A DNA stretch of 64,000 bases from Cyathus striatus (taxonomy: Eukaryota; Basidiomycota; Agaricomycetes; Agaricales; Nidulariaceae), in contig JAOVFP010000005.1 in NCBI GenBank assembly GCA_025738555.1, positions 3,906,001 to 3,970,000 on the forward strand. The letters are read 5' to 3'. Under the pieces are notes generated by a model. The model did not search any database. It was not told the origin of the DNA and saw only the letters and a program-made list of their open reading frames with translations. Made by a program: the position numbers and the translations under genes. Of this stretch, positions 24,375 to 36,500 are shown in pieces (position 1 is the stretch's first letter; each line of letters opens with the position of its first letter).

Positions 24375-26914
24375 ATGCCTATGCTGTACGTCTTTGCACT
24401 CTTTCGCTGACTCCGCGTCTTATGCTACTCTTTAGCACCGACCCCTCCAAAAAGTACCGTGCCTACACGCCCCTAAACCTCAAGGACCGTCAATGGCCTT
24501 CAAAAACTTATGGCGCCGTTCCTGTATGGCTATCTACCGATCTGCGTGACGGAAATCAAGCTTTGGCAAACCCTATGACTATCGAGCAAAAGACGACGTT
24601 CTTCCGCCAGCTCGTCAAGTGTGGACTTAAGGAAATCGAAGTCTCGTACCCCGCTGCAAGTGATACTGACTTTTCCTTTGTGCGAGGCTTGATCGAGAAC
24701 AATGAAATTCCGGACGATGTTTGGATTCAGGTTAGTGATATTATTTTCGTCCTTACTTCCGGTCAAGTGTGTTGAACTCATCTCGAGCTAGGTCTTGACC
24801 CCAGCCCGCGAGGACTTGATCAGACGAACCATCGAAGCAGTATCTGGCGCAAAAAATGTTATTCTTCACATGTACAATGCTACGTCCCCCATGTTCCGTG
24901 AGGTCGTATTCCGCAACTCAAAGGAGCAGACCCTGGAGCTGGCGATAACACACACCAAGATTGTCAGGCAATTGACGGAGGAATGTACCGCCAAGTTTGG
25001 CACCCGCTTCAAATATGAATATAGCCCAGAAACCTTCACTCAGACTGAGCTCGACTTCGCCATCGAGGTATGTGAAGCCGTCAAAACTGCATGGGGCAAA
25101 GCCGGAACAGGTGAAGATAGAATCATCTTCAATCTCCCAGCAACGGTTGAAATTGCACCTCCGAATCACTACGCTGATCAGGTTGGTAGATGTTACTTTC
25201 TGAATTAACGTTCTTTTGACTAATTATCTTATAGATCGAATATTTCTGTAGAACCATTTCGGAACGTGAAAAGATTATTGTCAGCTTGCATAATCACAAT
25301 GACCGCGGAACTGGAGTGGCTGCCGCAGAACTAGGTATCTTGGCCGGAGGCGATCGTGTAGAAGGTTGTCTGTTTGGAAACGGAGAACGTACTGGAAACG
25401 TCGATTTAGTTAACCTTGCTTTGAATTTGTACACACAAGGTGTCAATCCTGGCCTCGACTTCAGCGAAATTCAGAACACGATCGATGTGGTGACGCAATG
25501 CAATGACCTTCCCATTCATCCTCGCCATCCCTACGCTGGGGACCTCGTGTTCACTGCCTTCTCCGGCTCGCATCAGGATGCTATCAAGAAGGGCTTTGAA
25601 GCACAGAAGATTCGACACGCCGAAGCTGCCACCAAAGGTGAAATGCAGTACTGGGATGTTCCTTACCTTCCCATTGACCCCGCTGACCTTGGCCAAACCT
25701 ATGAGGCTGTCATACGCGTTAACTCCCAATCTGGTAAAGGTGGTATTGCCTACCTCATTAAACAGCACTTGCATCTGGACTTGCCTCGTAAGATGCAAAT
25801 TGCGTTCTATCAGGTTATTCAATCCATTTCGGACCGCGAGGCAAGAGAGATGACTGTGGAAGATATTACAGCTGCGTTTCGAAATACTTACCACTTCGGT
25901 GGATCCGCATATCAGGGAAGGCTGGCCCTCCGCAACTTCAAAATCACCTCAGAAACATCTGCAGATCCCTCAAACCTTTCCGAAGACGAGTCGGATGAGC
26001 GCCGTCACTTCGATGGGACTCTTGCTGTTGATGGCGTTTACCGTGTCATCCGCGGTGACGGAAATGGGCCACTTTCGGCTCTACTTGATGCTCTCCGTAC
26101 TCACTTAGACATTGATCTAACTATTCGTGAATATACCGAGCATTCTATCGGTGAAGGAAAAGAAGCCAAGGCTGCATCCTATGTCGAGGTCGTTCCCTCG
26201 GATGATCGCAAATCCAGCCAATCATGGTGGGGTGTCGGGGTTGATTCTGACATTGCTGGATCTGGTCTTCGTGCCTTATTGAGCGCAGTGAACAGCGCCA
26301 TTGGCGATCGTCCATTGCCCGAGTTGAAATTAAGCGTAGGCTTCAATGCGCGTTCAGGTCAAGCTGACATTGCTAGTGCCATTGTTAACTCCCTGGGATT
26401 GGAACTTCCGAGACGCTTCCAGGCATCTTTCTTCGAGGTTGTTCAACGTTCTGCAAGGGATGCTGGAGGGGAGATTTCGTACGAGGCGTTGACCACATTG
26501 TTCCAAAAGACATATAGCTTTGACCTTACTAACGGGACATCTTCGAAATTCTCTCTCGGTCTGTTCAAGCTTGAGCAAGTTGGTGATAGTGGCAAGCGGG
26601 TGTTGGATGGAGAGTTTGTCTTGGCTGGGGAGAAGCGCAGTGTGCGGGGTGAAGGAAATGGTCCCTTATCAGCAGCTCTTTCTGCTTTACATTCTCAGAT
26701 TGAAGGGACTTTGTCGATCAGGGAGTACTCTGAGCATTCAGTTGGAGAGGGAACAGAGGTGGTTGCAGCATCGTACGTAGAACTTGTATACGAGGTAGCA
26801 GGATCGAAGAAGAGGTCGGCATGGGGAGTTTCGACTGACACGGATATCACTGCGTCTGGTATTAAAGCAGTGCTGAGTGCGGTCGGAACGTTGGAAGTTG
26901 TAATAAAGGAGTAG
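24375..26914 (+). CDS. LEU4: 2-isopropylmalate synthase with duplicated C-terminal regulatory domain
   Basis: First enzyme of leucine synthesis: condenses acetyl-CoA with 2-ketoisovalerate. Exon 1 is 11 nt (ATGCCTATGCT); the joined N-terminus [14 protein letters not shown] starts directly at the catalytic domain and has no presequence. Catalytic landmarks: [38 protein letters not shown], and [14 protein letters not shown] with the metal-binding His pair. The C-terminal part contains two consecutive copies of the LeuA-type regulatory domain, from about 25740 and from about 26345; each has an F-x-x-TY-F/S core, a D/E-GNGPLSA block, an IREY-EHS-GEG block and an end matching [21 protein letters not shown] or [21 protein letters not shown] (21 residues split here as quoted by domain end). 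The canonical family has one such domain. Confidence 0.93.
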
Positions 26915-27224
26915 GGCATTGCTGCATCTGTTAAAATGTATACATTTGTATTAGTTAGTCAGTTATAGTCAATGGAAGAAATACCCACCACCTGGAGGAG
27001 TTGAACTAGAGCAGGAGGTTGGACAGCAGACTCTGAGCCTGAGGCAACCAATGTTGGCGATCATGTGACTCTACACGTTACTGCAGGACAAGTCACAGTG
27101 ACGCGGCGTCGGACAGTGTCTCAGTCTGAGACTTCGAGTCTGAGAGACCTCGTCCTGGAAGCCTGCCAATTCCACTTAAATATCCACAGCCCCCCTGTTA
27201 GAACCTGTTCATTAGTACCTCACC
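26915..27224. other. Intergenic: LEU4 3' region and ATG9 promoter
   Basis: 310 bp without a supported frame. A palindromic stretch around gtctcagtctgagac (about 27117-27131) followed by cgagtctgagag is a possible hairpin or bZIP-like element upstream of ATG9. A ctcatgtgact-like box lies at about 27060. No tRNA could be folded from the Ser/Leu-like stretch around 26990-27060. Confidence 0.4.
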
Positions 27225-30200
27225 ATGTCCTCACCGCCTTTCTCTCAGTCACACAGGGCTGGTTCAAGCTCGCGACCTTTCCAATCGTCCGCCTTCTCCT
27301 CTGGGTTGGGATCCAGTTCGCGTCCCTTTCTTAATATCATCAATCCCACCGGAAGAAGTTATAAGGGATATGTTCAAGCAAACCAGACCGTGCCGGAGGA
27401 GGATGATGAAAGTAGGAGTGATCCAGACGACAGCGACTTGGAGGCTGGAAGGAGGTGTCCCCCGTCATCACAATCTTCTGCAAAAGCACATGGAAAGCAG
27501 AAGGTCTCGTCTTGGAATCCTGGTGCATCGGAGATGAACGTACTCCATCCAAATAGCCAGAAAGTGCACGAGGAAGAATCCTCGGATGATGAAGTGCCAA
27601 AGAGCTTTATGATTGAGGCTTCACGTCCACCTACTGTCAAGTCTACCAAGTCTCGTGGAAAAGAGCCCGTCAGGAGGAGCATACCATTGCACTCCGCTCC
27701 AGGCAGACAAGTCCCTCCAGCCAACAGGGCTAATCCGTCTCTGGTGTCAATCCCTCCCCGTCCTTCTGAGGTGGATGTTTCCCTTGAAGAGCAAACACCA
27801 CGATATGAAAGTGGCATGGGGTATGACGATCCTATACATGACTACTCTCGCCAGTCACGTCCATCAATGGGCGGCTTGGATGAATATGAACAGGCTGCGT
27901 GGACTTGGGTCAATGTGGACAACCTTGATGCTTTTCTCCAAGATGTATATTATTATTACTTTGGGAAAGGAATTTATAGCATTGCCTTAGATAAGGGGTT
28001 TAAACTGCTGTCGGTGATGTTGTACTTCTTGCAGAAGCGCTTAATTCTCTGACTGTAGAATTTTACAACAGGACGGTGGGATTCGTGACAGGGTTCTCCA
28101 CATTCCTCTTCGGATGTATCGATTACTCCAAGATACGGCATGAGAAAGCAAACCGTCTAGCAGATGTAGTCATTGATCGTTGTGTTTCCAAGTAAGTAGT
28201 CACGTATTAGATCTATATTTCCTGACCGTTATCCAGGTTTTCGGGTCTATCCTTCCTGCTCTTCATCCTTTTTATCGTCATATATGTATGGCAAATATTG
28301 GCATTTCTTTTGGATATCCCAAGACTCGTTGAATTATACAAGTTTTACACGCATTTGCTTAAGATTCCAGACGTATGTACCCTAGACTGGATGATTACAT
28401 TTCTGACTTAACATATCATAGGCTGACATCCAAACAATATCATGGCCAGAAGTTGTCCGTCGCATCGAACTTATTCGAGAGGAGAATCCTATTACTGCTG
28501 TATCTTCAAAAAACGCACGAAATATCAATAGCACAGCCGTAGCTAAGCTTGATGCACATGACATCGCAAACAGAATCATGAGACAAGAAAACTATCTGAT
28601 TGCTCTGTTTAATAAAAACCTGTTAGATCTTCGACCACCGATGCCGGGATTGCTAAAGCGATTTATCCCTGAAGATCATGGTAAAGGAAAGACGCTCAGC
28701 CAGGCTTTGGAATGGAACATCCGTTTCTGCTTAATGAGATATCTGTTTGATGATCAAGGCAGAGTGCGAAAAGTATTCGTTAAATCTAAGCATAGGGGGG
28801 ATCTTGCGAAAGGGTAAGTACAATATATTGTGTTTCTCATCTATCTGACATAGCTCCCACAATAGTTTGCAGCGGCGATTTATATTTATGGGCATTTTGA
28901 ACATGATATTTGCCCCTTTCATTGTATTCTATTTCGTTATATACTCATTCTTCCGTTATTTTGAGGTTAGTATTCGATGACCTCTTTTGCTGAGATTCTA
29001 ACATTATGATACAGGAGTATCGTAAAGATCCTTCGACCATCAGCGGACGTCGATATACACCATATGCCCAGTGGAAATTCCGGGAATTTAACGAACTTCC
29101 TCATTTCTTCGCTCGCAGGTTGCGTGAAAGTTACCCCTTTGCTAGCATGTACATTGGTCAGTTCCCCAATGAAAAGGTGAATTTGATCATGCGGTAAGGT
29201 TAATACTTTCTTGAGATGTACTTCTACTGATATCCACTCAGCTTTGTCGCCTTCATATTCGGCTCCTTTGCTGCCGTTTTCATGGCGGCCACCCTAATTG
29301 ATCCTGATTTTGAGATTACCCCCCATAGATCAGTTATCTTCTATCTTGCCATCTCCGGTACCATTATGACAGTAGCAAGGGGTATGATACCGGACGAAAA
29401 CAGAGTTTTTGATCCTGAACTTCTTATGTCGGAGGTGATAACCTTTACCCATTATATGCCAGACGAGTGGAAAGAGCAACTTCACAGTAAGAAGGTAGCG
29501 TTATTTTTCGTGGATACTCTGCATATCGTCATATTTCTTTACAGGTACATCAAGAATTTGGCGAGCTTTTCACAATGAAAGTCGTCACCTTATTGCAAGA
29601 AATTGTCTCTGTCATCCTTACACCTTTCGTACTCTGCTATTCATTACCTCCCTGTGCACCAGCCATTATCGACTTTTTCCGCGAGTTTACGGTGCATGTT
29701 GACGGTCGAGGCTACGTTTGCAGTTTTGCGGAGTTCAACTTTGAACGGCATGGAAATGTTAAGGTCAGAGCGTCATGCAAGAGATACTCAATATTGCTAA
29801 CATTGCCTACAGTTTGGTGCCCCAACTGCAAATCCTGACCAGAGGATGATGTCGAACGAAGGGAAGATGGAGAAAAGTTTCCTTAACTTCAAGGTAATGT
29901 AGATGTCCCATTGTTAGTGTGTACATGTTTTGACGATATGTCATGCCAGGCTGCCAACCCAGATTGGAACCCGAGTGACCCATCTGGCTCGCTCTACCTC
30001 AGTAGAATGGCTGAATTCGCAAATCATTCAATCCGCAGACGTCAAGCGCCATATCAAACGGATATGGCGGCAACTGTTCACTTTGCTGCCACGCCGAAAC
30101 CTGAAGCGTCGCTCACAGAGAGAGCGCAAGAATACGATCGAGCCCTACGGAAAAGCCAGTTGTCAGCAAGGCGCATACCAGTTGGAAACAGTGTGATGGG

Positions 30201-30510
30201 CGCATCGATGATGCAGAGAGGGATGTCGGCTTCGTCCATGTTAGGTGGGAATATGATGGCGCAGACGGCGGTGTTAGGTGATTCGCAAGGCAGTATACAT
30301 GTTGAGGTAGGTCCATCGACTGCCACTAGTACTTCTCAGGAAACTATCGGGGAGGATAGAGGAGTCGGAAGCGGGTTGGGCGGGTCTTACGTTGATGGAG
30401 GGAAGCGGGTGCGTAATGACGCTGTTGAGCAGGATGATGAAGATGCTTTGGAGGATGGCGGTCTACTTGGACTGCTTGCACAAATATATGGTAGAACTGG
30501 CGCGCTCTAA
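27225..30510 (+). CDS. ATG9: Autophagy-related protein 9 (lipid scramblase)
   Basis: Multi-spanning Atg9, the scramblase carried on vesicles that seed autophagosomes. A long Ser-rich, acidic N-terminal region precedes [20 protein letters not shown], followed by membrane segments ([31 protein letters not shown]), the conserved cytosolic [45 protein letters not shown], and the C-terminal core [21 protein letters not shown] with FVDVD-like [23 protein letters not shown]. The tail is Ser/Gly-rich. At about 27994-28034 the first intron of the membrane part fits only if one G of the run GGGG is an insertion (IALDK joined to [18 protein letters not shown]); alternatively a noncanonical donor is used. 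Other introns have canonical borders. Confidence 0.93.
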
Positions 30511-30845
30511 TGCATGTTACACATTGACTTTTTTTTCCTGACTTTGTAAATTACATTATCTGTAAATACTACATACCTAAATTTAGATATTCATGGTCAG
30601 GGGTCGGAGAAAAACGTTTGTATTAGATTAAGCTGCGTAGTATTGTCGGAATGGTATGTATACAAATGCATACACGAAAAGAAACGTTGAGCATATGCGT
30701 ACAGGCAAAGCGGATCATCGGGTATCAAGCGTCAAGGAAAGGAGTTGTGCGTGCGGACGGAGAATTACTGAGTGTATGGATGGATGATGAAAAGTAGCGA
30801 AAACATCTATGGAATAAATTATGATTGTCCTGGAGAACCTAGTGT
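30511..30845. other. Convergent 3' region between ATG9 and the Irs4-like gene
   Basis: 335 bp between two stop codons facing each other. AT-rich with several TA-rich blocks; no coding support on either strand. Presumed 3' untranslated regions. Confidence 0.45.
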
Positions 30846-32718
30846 TCATCGAAGAATATCCCTCGATTTCTGCACGGGAGTCCATGTCGTACGTGATCCC
30901 AAGCTGGCGGTGCTTGCGGATTTAAGAGCTTGCATCTGAGCTCTGCGCAGTTCTTCGTCAATGCGCCACATCCCTTTCACGAAGGCATCCATTCCGAGAG
31001 AGCCGGTATTTGTAGGGTCGCATTCGCTCCTAGAGCAAGGATATGAATAAGTAAACGCAATTGTGAGAATCGGAAGGGAACGTACCAAATGTCTTTTAAC
31101 TTTGCCTTCTCAAGACGAGAGCGACGCCATATGAGTTTGACAATTTTTCCTTCGAGACGCTCGTCAGGACCCACTGCCTGGTCGACTTCATCATCGTCGG
31201 TTTGTTCACCTGCCTTGGCGGAGGGAAAACCGTCACCGCCGGTTATCAAGTCTACAGAGAGACCGCGCCAGCCTGCTGCACGCCTTCCTCTGGCTTCGGG
31301 GAGAGTTAGCAATGAGGAATTTCCAGCCTTCTTCTTCTTATCCTTGTCGAGTTGCTTTTGCGCCCTGCGTCGCTGGATGACTGTCGCGCTAAATACAGCC
31401 TGGTAGCGTTTCCGTGCTGCTGAAGGAACGGGTGTTGGACGTTTGGTTTTGAAAAGGGTGGGATTGGGTGCGGCAAAGCTAGAAACCCGGGATAGGGAGG
31501 GGTTAGAGATGGAGGTGAATGAGTAAGACGTGGTGGTGCTCTGTATGGAGGAACGGTCCGAGGCAGAAGAGCGGGATGGTGGAGGTGGTGGGACGCGACG
31601 GGGTACGTAGGCAGTCGGCAGTGAGGTCAAGGAAGGAGATTGGCGAAGACTAGGGGAGTTGGGGGTGGTGGTTGAGATGCGCTGGGGGCGGGGCGGGGGG
31701 GATTTAACGGTAGGTCTTGAGGCAGGTGCGGGAACGGTAGACGAGGGACGCTTGGGTAACTGAGGGGGGACTTGACTGCGCCTTGCCATGGCCTTTTCCC
31801 AGTCCATGGTGATGTTGTGCTCAGTAGTCGGGCTGGCGATGGAGGAGGCGGAGACATCCTCGTAGGAGCCTGTGAGACTGTTGGAGTCTGGGTCGGATGG
31901 ATTGTTGGAGGCATGGTCCATTGGGAAGGTGGCAATAAAGTTGGACACGGATCCTGGGGTGCTGATGTCGGTGTCGGAGGAGAGGGACACGGAATGAAAA
32001 GAGGAAATGGAGGATGCAGGGGCATGAGCCTTTGGGCGAGAGTCCGAGGTAAGAGGCGGGTAGGTATGAACGGGGTCGACAGCGAGCGAATCGTTCCGAT
32101 TTGGGGGGTACAAGAATGCAGACTTGGGAGGATTTGAGGAGGTGGAGTTGAGAGAAGAGGTGGAAGGGACTGATTTGAGGGAGGTGTAGGAAGGCTTTCT
32201 GGGGGGAAGAGGGGGTGCCCTTGGTGATTTTGCAGAGACGGGAGAAGTAGAAAGAGCAGGGGGCTTGGGCTTTGGCCTTGGTTTCGGAGGAGAATCGAAA
32301 CTGATAAGAGGAGGACTGGAGGGTTTTGAGAAAGAGTCGAAGATGGACTGGGTCGGAGTGCGTGTGGAATGGGCAGAGGAGCTGTGGTTGGTGTTGGGAT
32401 TAGGATTGGTGTTGGGATTGGAATTGGAATTGAATTGGAATTGGGATTGGAATTGGAATTGTGGTTGGGACTGGGACTAGAATTGGAATTGGAATTGGAT
32501 TTAGGACTGAGAGTGGGAGTGGAGTGGGTGGTATGGGTCATGGGTGGGTCCGAGTCTGGGGTGGCAGGAGAGGTGCCATCGTCGACGACCCAATCCTTGA
32601 GATCAATGAGGGAGGCGGGGGACTGGGGCGGAGAGACGGAGAGGGACTGCGGGGATTTGGGGCCGTTCGCGAGGGACTCGAATGCAGATATCCTGGACTG
32701 GATGGTTGCAGAGGGCAT
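30846..32718 (-). CDS. Irs4/Tax4-like EH-domain protein, frameshifted in a microsatellite
   Basis: Most of the protein is Ser/Pro-rich and likely disordered. The only folded part is C-terminal: KRYQAVFSATVIQRRRA, AAGWRGLSVDLI, LEGKIVKLIWRRSRLEKAKL and, after an intron, DPTNTGSLGMDAFVKGMWRIDEEL, which together form an EH (Eps15 homology) domain with an EF-hand-like loop. EH domain at the extreme C-terminus after a disordered Pro-rich region is the layout of yeast Irs4 and Tax4, which bind the phosphatase Inp51 and tune PI(4,5)P2 and cell-wall signalling. Near 32432 one base is missing within an ATTGGA hexamer repeat; downstream, the natural frame (SIFDSFSKPSSPPLISFDSPPK) is one off from the start frame. 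Start chosen at ATG 32718-32716; an in-frame ATG at 32820 exists. Confidence 0.75.
32386..32503. repeat. Hexanucleotide microsatellite coding for Asn/Ser/Pro repeats
   Basis: Degenerate units of ATTGGA / GGATTGG run through the coding strand of the Irs4-like gene and encode alternating Asn-Ser and Asn-Pro on the minus strand. One unit at about 32431-32436 lacks a G (aattgaatt), which causes the frameshift noted for that gene. Such tracts mutate readily and also give sequencing errors. Confidence 0.85.
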
Positions 32719-32771
32719 CGCTGGTGGCGGTAGATCAATTGGTGCCGACACCCTCTTCTTCTCATTCCACC

Positions 32772-33477
32772 ATGGATAATCCCAAGGAATTATACGCAGT
32801 CGCAGGCATGTCTTCCTCACACTCGATTAAATCCTACTCACACTCAATGCAATCCTATCCTATTCATCCCATCCATCCAATCCTATCCTATCCCAATCAA
32901 ATCCTACTCACCCATCCCATCCCATCCATCCTACTCACAGACTTCTGTCTCATCCCAATGGCCACACCCAATCCATCCGTCCGAGCTGCCCTCCCTCTTC
33001 CTCCATCCATCTCCTTACTTCTCTCAGGTCGCAGAGGAGATCGCAGAGTGCCAGCGCATTCTCAACAAGTCTGGCTTAAAGTACAAGGTCCCTTCTCTCT
33101 CTATCCATCCCATCCCCCACTCACCCCCTTGACCCTCCAGATGCAGTAAGCTATTCCCCATTCTTCACTCACACATACATACATCCCGTTTCCTTTCCCT
33201 CCCCAGCGGCTATGGAACAAACATAGGTACTTCTCCTCCTCACTTATCCCTTCATTCCCCTCCAATCCCCGCCCCAGAAGGTCCCTGGTCCCAAGTCTCC
33301 AATGCCATCCACGACTGCCATGCTGCAGTCCATGCCAAAGGAACACCCCGCATCGCAACCGACATTCGCATCGGCACCCGAGTCGATCGCACCATTCCCG
33401 AAGGCGAAGGAAACGATCGAAAGGTCAAGCGCGTCCACGACATACTTGCAAACGACCCACCGCCCAATCCCACCTAG
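32772..33477 (+). CDS. ECM15: Ecm15/UPF0045-type thiamine-binding protein
   Basis: About 118 residues from five exons. Exon 1 (32772-32805, MDNPKELYAVA) joins through an intron with a GC donor (32806-32940) to DFCLIPMATPNPS, then VAEEIAECQRILNKSGLKYK, MHGYGTNIEGPW and a C-terminal RIATDIRIGTRVDR. These are the hallmarks of the MTH1187/YkoF-like (UPF0045) family; yeast Ecm15 is the reference fungal member and related proteins bind thiamine or hydroxymethylpyrimidine. The frame is perfectly continuous after splicing, including a five-base exon segment (atgca) between two introns. The start is 53 bp from the divergent Irs4-like start. Confidence 0.87.
32822..32937 (+). repeat. Degenerate TCCTA/CCCATC repeat filling the ECM15 first intron
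   Basis: The first ECM15 intron consists largely of short pyrimidine-rich units (tcctatcc, atcccatcc, tcctactcac). It gives a long polypyrimidine tract before the acceptor and is likely to vary in length. Confidence 0.75.
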
Positions 33478-33577
33478 TCCCCCTACTACCTTGTCCTAGT
33501 CTACATACTCATCAATTATCATTTCACATGACCATTCAATTTACAGCTGCAAGTCAATCCTTGTCATACATACAACT

Positions 33578-36500
33578 TTACACAACAGGGCTACCTTTGC
33601 GATCTTTCTCATCCCACTCCTCTATCAGCGCCTTTCCCAGTTCTTTCCCTAATGCGAGCGCCAGCGGTACAGGCACCGCATTTCCAATTTGTCGCATTTG
33701 CTGAAAACATCACCAGTCTTTAGCATACCATACATTCTCAACATTAATCTGTACCGCTTACTAGAGTGACGGCCGTACTTTGTGGCATATCTTCAAACAT
33801 GTAGTGATCCGGAAATCCTTGCGCACGGGCAGATTCTCGAATAGTGATCATTCGCTTTTGCTGTACGGCCTCAGTGAAAACCCAGATTCATACAATTCCA
33901 GCTTACAGAAGGATGAATTATCGAGACTCTCTTCATGTTCGGCACTGGCACCGTAATCGCACACCTGAATTCACCCTCTCCGTCAAGTCGAGCATAGAAG
34001 CCCAAGTCTCTGCGCCTCCGGACACCCTCTCCACACAAAATGTCTGGCAGATCTGCACACGTAAAATACATTAATTAATCGATGGATTGCGCAGCATAAC
34101 TTTGTCTCACCTTTGCAATCTGCCCCAGCACGTAAAGGAAGTCTCACAGTTGCTTCTATAATTTTGTCTTTGAACATCCTCGTGTAATGACCATGCACCA
34201 GCTTCTCATTGCCATTCTCGTCCCACATCCCCTGGCGAATCCAGCGTTGATAACTGTTCTGCGGGGGTGCTGCATATTCTGCGCCGTATACATATCCTGG
34301 TTGCATTGTTTCTCCCGGGACCCCCGCCACAGCGTTGAAGGGCGGTATACCCCGCCTCGCGCGATCGATTACTTCCCTTTTGTCATCATCAGTCGCAGGT
34401 ATATAACAGTGTGGACTTTTCCTTGAATATCGTTAGACTATCTTGCAGACTCAAGCACTCCATCTCGCTTACCAGTCGAACGGAGGAAGATCACCAATGG
34501 CCTCATTCACATTGATAAGCTTGAACGGTGCATACCAGTGAATATTATCGGGATCACGACTTCTTGTTAGCCTTATGGTCTTCTTTCCTGTAGGAAGCGT
34601 CCACAACCTGGTAGGCGTTGGAAATGTGTACAACGGAACGGGAAAATTGGGCAACGGGACTCCGCGTTTCGCTCCCCAGAATATTACACGGTTTCGACTT
34701 TGAGGAACACCGTAATGGCCTGCTTGAACATTGCAGAAACGTACTTGGTGCCTGTTAAATATTGGATTTCATTGATAACTAACCGCAGCCGCTGGTTCCT
34801 ACTTACCCCAGCGCTATCAATGTGCGCAAAATAAATTTTACCACCCCAAATCTCACACCTCCTTCCAATGTGCGGATGTTCGTTTTCGAATGCTTTGCGC
34901 GAAGTGGAAAGTGGAGAATCCCGATGACGTTTTCCAGTAAAAATCGTTCGCAGTCGTAGTGCTCAACGTAGCTGAGCATGTTTGCTGGGAGCGAAGCCCT
35001 GTCCAAAGTGTCAGTGTTACTCTAGCCGAAAAAAACTACAGATTGTTTATAAACCTGGGATCATCGGCACGCTAGGTACGGTACATTAACCAAAATGAGT
35101 ATTCAGCGTTAGGAATGACTCACTCGACTATGATTGAAACCACTAAAAGATTGGCACGGAGGGCCTCCGAAGATAAAGTCGACTTCTCCTTTCTCTGGCA
35201 TAGGAGGACAGAAAGTTTTGCCATCATTAGATAACAGCGGATTCGGGTTCTTTCCCTCGGATGTCTCGATGGCATGCTTTAACAACACACAAGTATCTTG
35301 ACAATACATAGTGGTATCCGGATGATTCCTTCTACAAAGGAGGTCAACGTATTTTAATTCTCATCCAATGACGTTCTTACTGGTATGTCGATGCTGCCGC
35401 TTCACTGAATTCCACGGCGTACTTTGTTTCAACAAAGCCAGACATGTTCATCCCCGTCCCAAGTCCGCCGGCACCTGATTCAAATCAAATTCACAACCTT
35501 TAGGTATTTCAAGTGAACCGACCACTGAATAATTCCAGACCTCTAAGAGGTCGATGACGCAACTTCAGTATTTCTTCATGCTTTATTCTTTCGACTTCCT
35601 GATTGTAACATAGAAGGCAATAATCAAAATTCTTGCATTTGTCAAGCTCGCCATCTTCATTGAGCATATGCTTAGTGTAGAAGTGGTAGTCTTCGTGAAC
35701 CCATCTTTCGATTTCCTCATCATCATGTATGCATTGAACAAAACAAATTCCATCTAGTTGGTTCGGAGTGATTGTTCTTATCGAGTTACCAACTACAAGT
35801 TGTCGCTTATATGCATAGCAATCAACACACCGAAATGAAAGTTAGTGGAGTGGTACTTACCTCATCACGGGTGAACCCACTGTATTTGGATACATATTCA
35901 TCGTATCGTACCAGTTCCCGCACAGTAATTTTTGGATCATTCGGAATTCCAGAAATTTTAATAATCTGTGCAATATCCAACAAGAGTGTATCATCCCGCG
36001 GATGAATGAAAACACAGTCATGGATATGGTAGTCGTAACCATGTTGAGTGAAACCATCGGGTATACAACGAAGTTGGTGTACAAATTCGTTCTTTGCCTT
36101 CACTCCGCAGGCATAACATGGTTTATGAGGCGGAAGAGAAGATAACAAAAGTGCGATTTCCTCTTCTCTCGGCAAATGCAGAAAATCAGCATGATCTATG
36201 CACATTAAACTATGGGAAATGGGTTCATCCAACCAAAGCACCAAGAATCATATTACTTACCCACAATGAAAGTCACTGCCTGTAGGATCTTTGTCGTCAG
36301 GAGGTTCCTCTTCGTCATCGCGTAGCATGCGGAGATTGCAAAGTCGGAAAATGCTTGCAATAGGAATATTATCACAGTCATCCGTAAAAAACAGGGATCT
36401 AGAATGTGCAGTTTCTTGAAGAACTGTTTTGGATCCGGCAATGAACCATTGAACGTGACACATTTTCTCTTTCCCATTTTCAAAAAAATAGCAAATTGTT

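Noticed and set aside
26980..27070. Possible tRNA gene upstream of ATG9
   Set aside because: No A-box/B-box pair and no cloverleaf could be built.
31627..32700. Long minus-strand frame of 397 codons as a separate Pro-rich protein
   Set aside because: After the hexamer tract it is the out-of-frame shadow of the Irs4-like coding sequence; the other frame gives natural sequence and leads to the EH domain.
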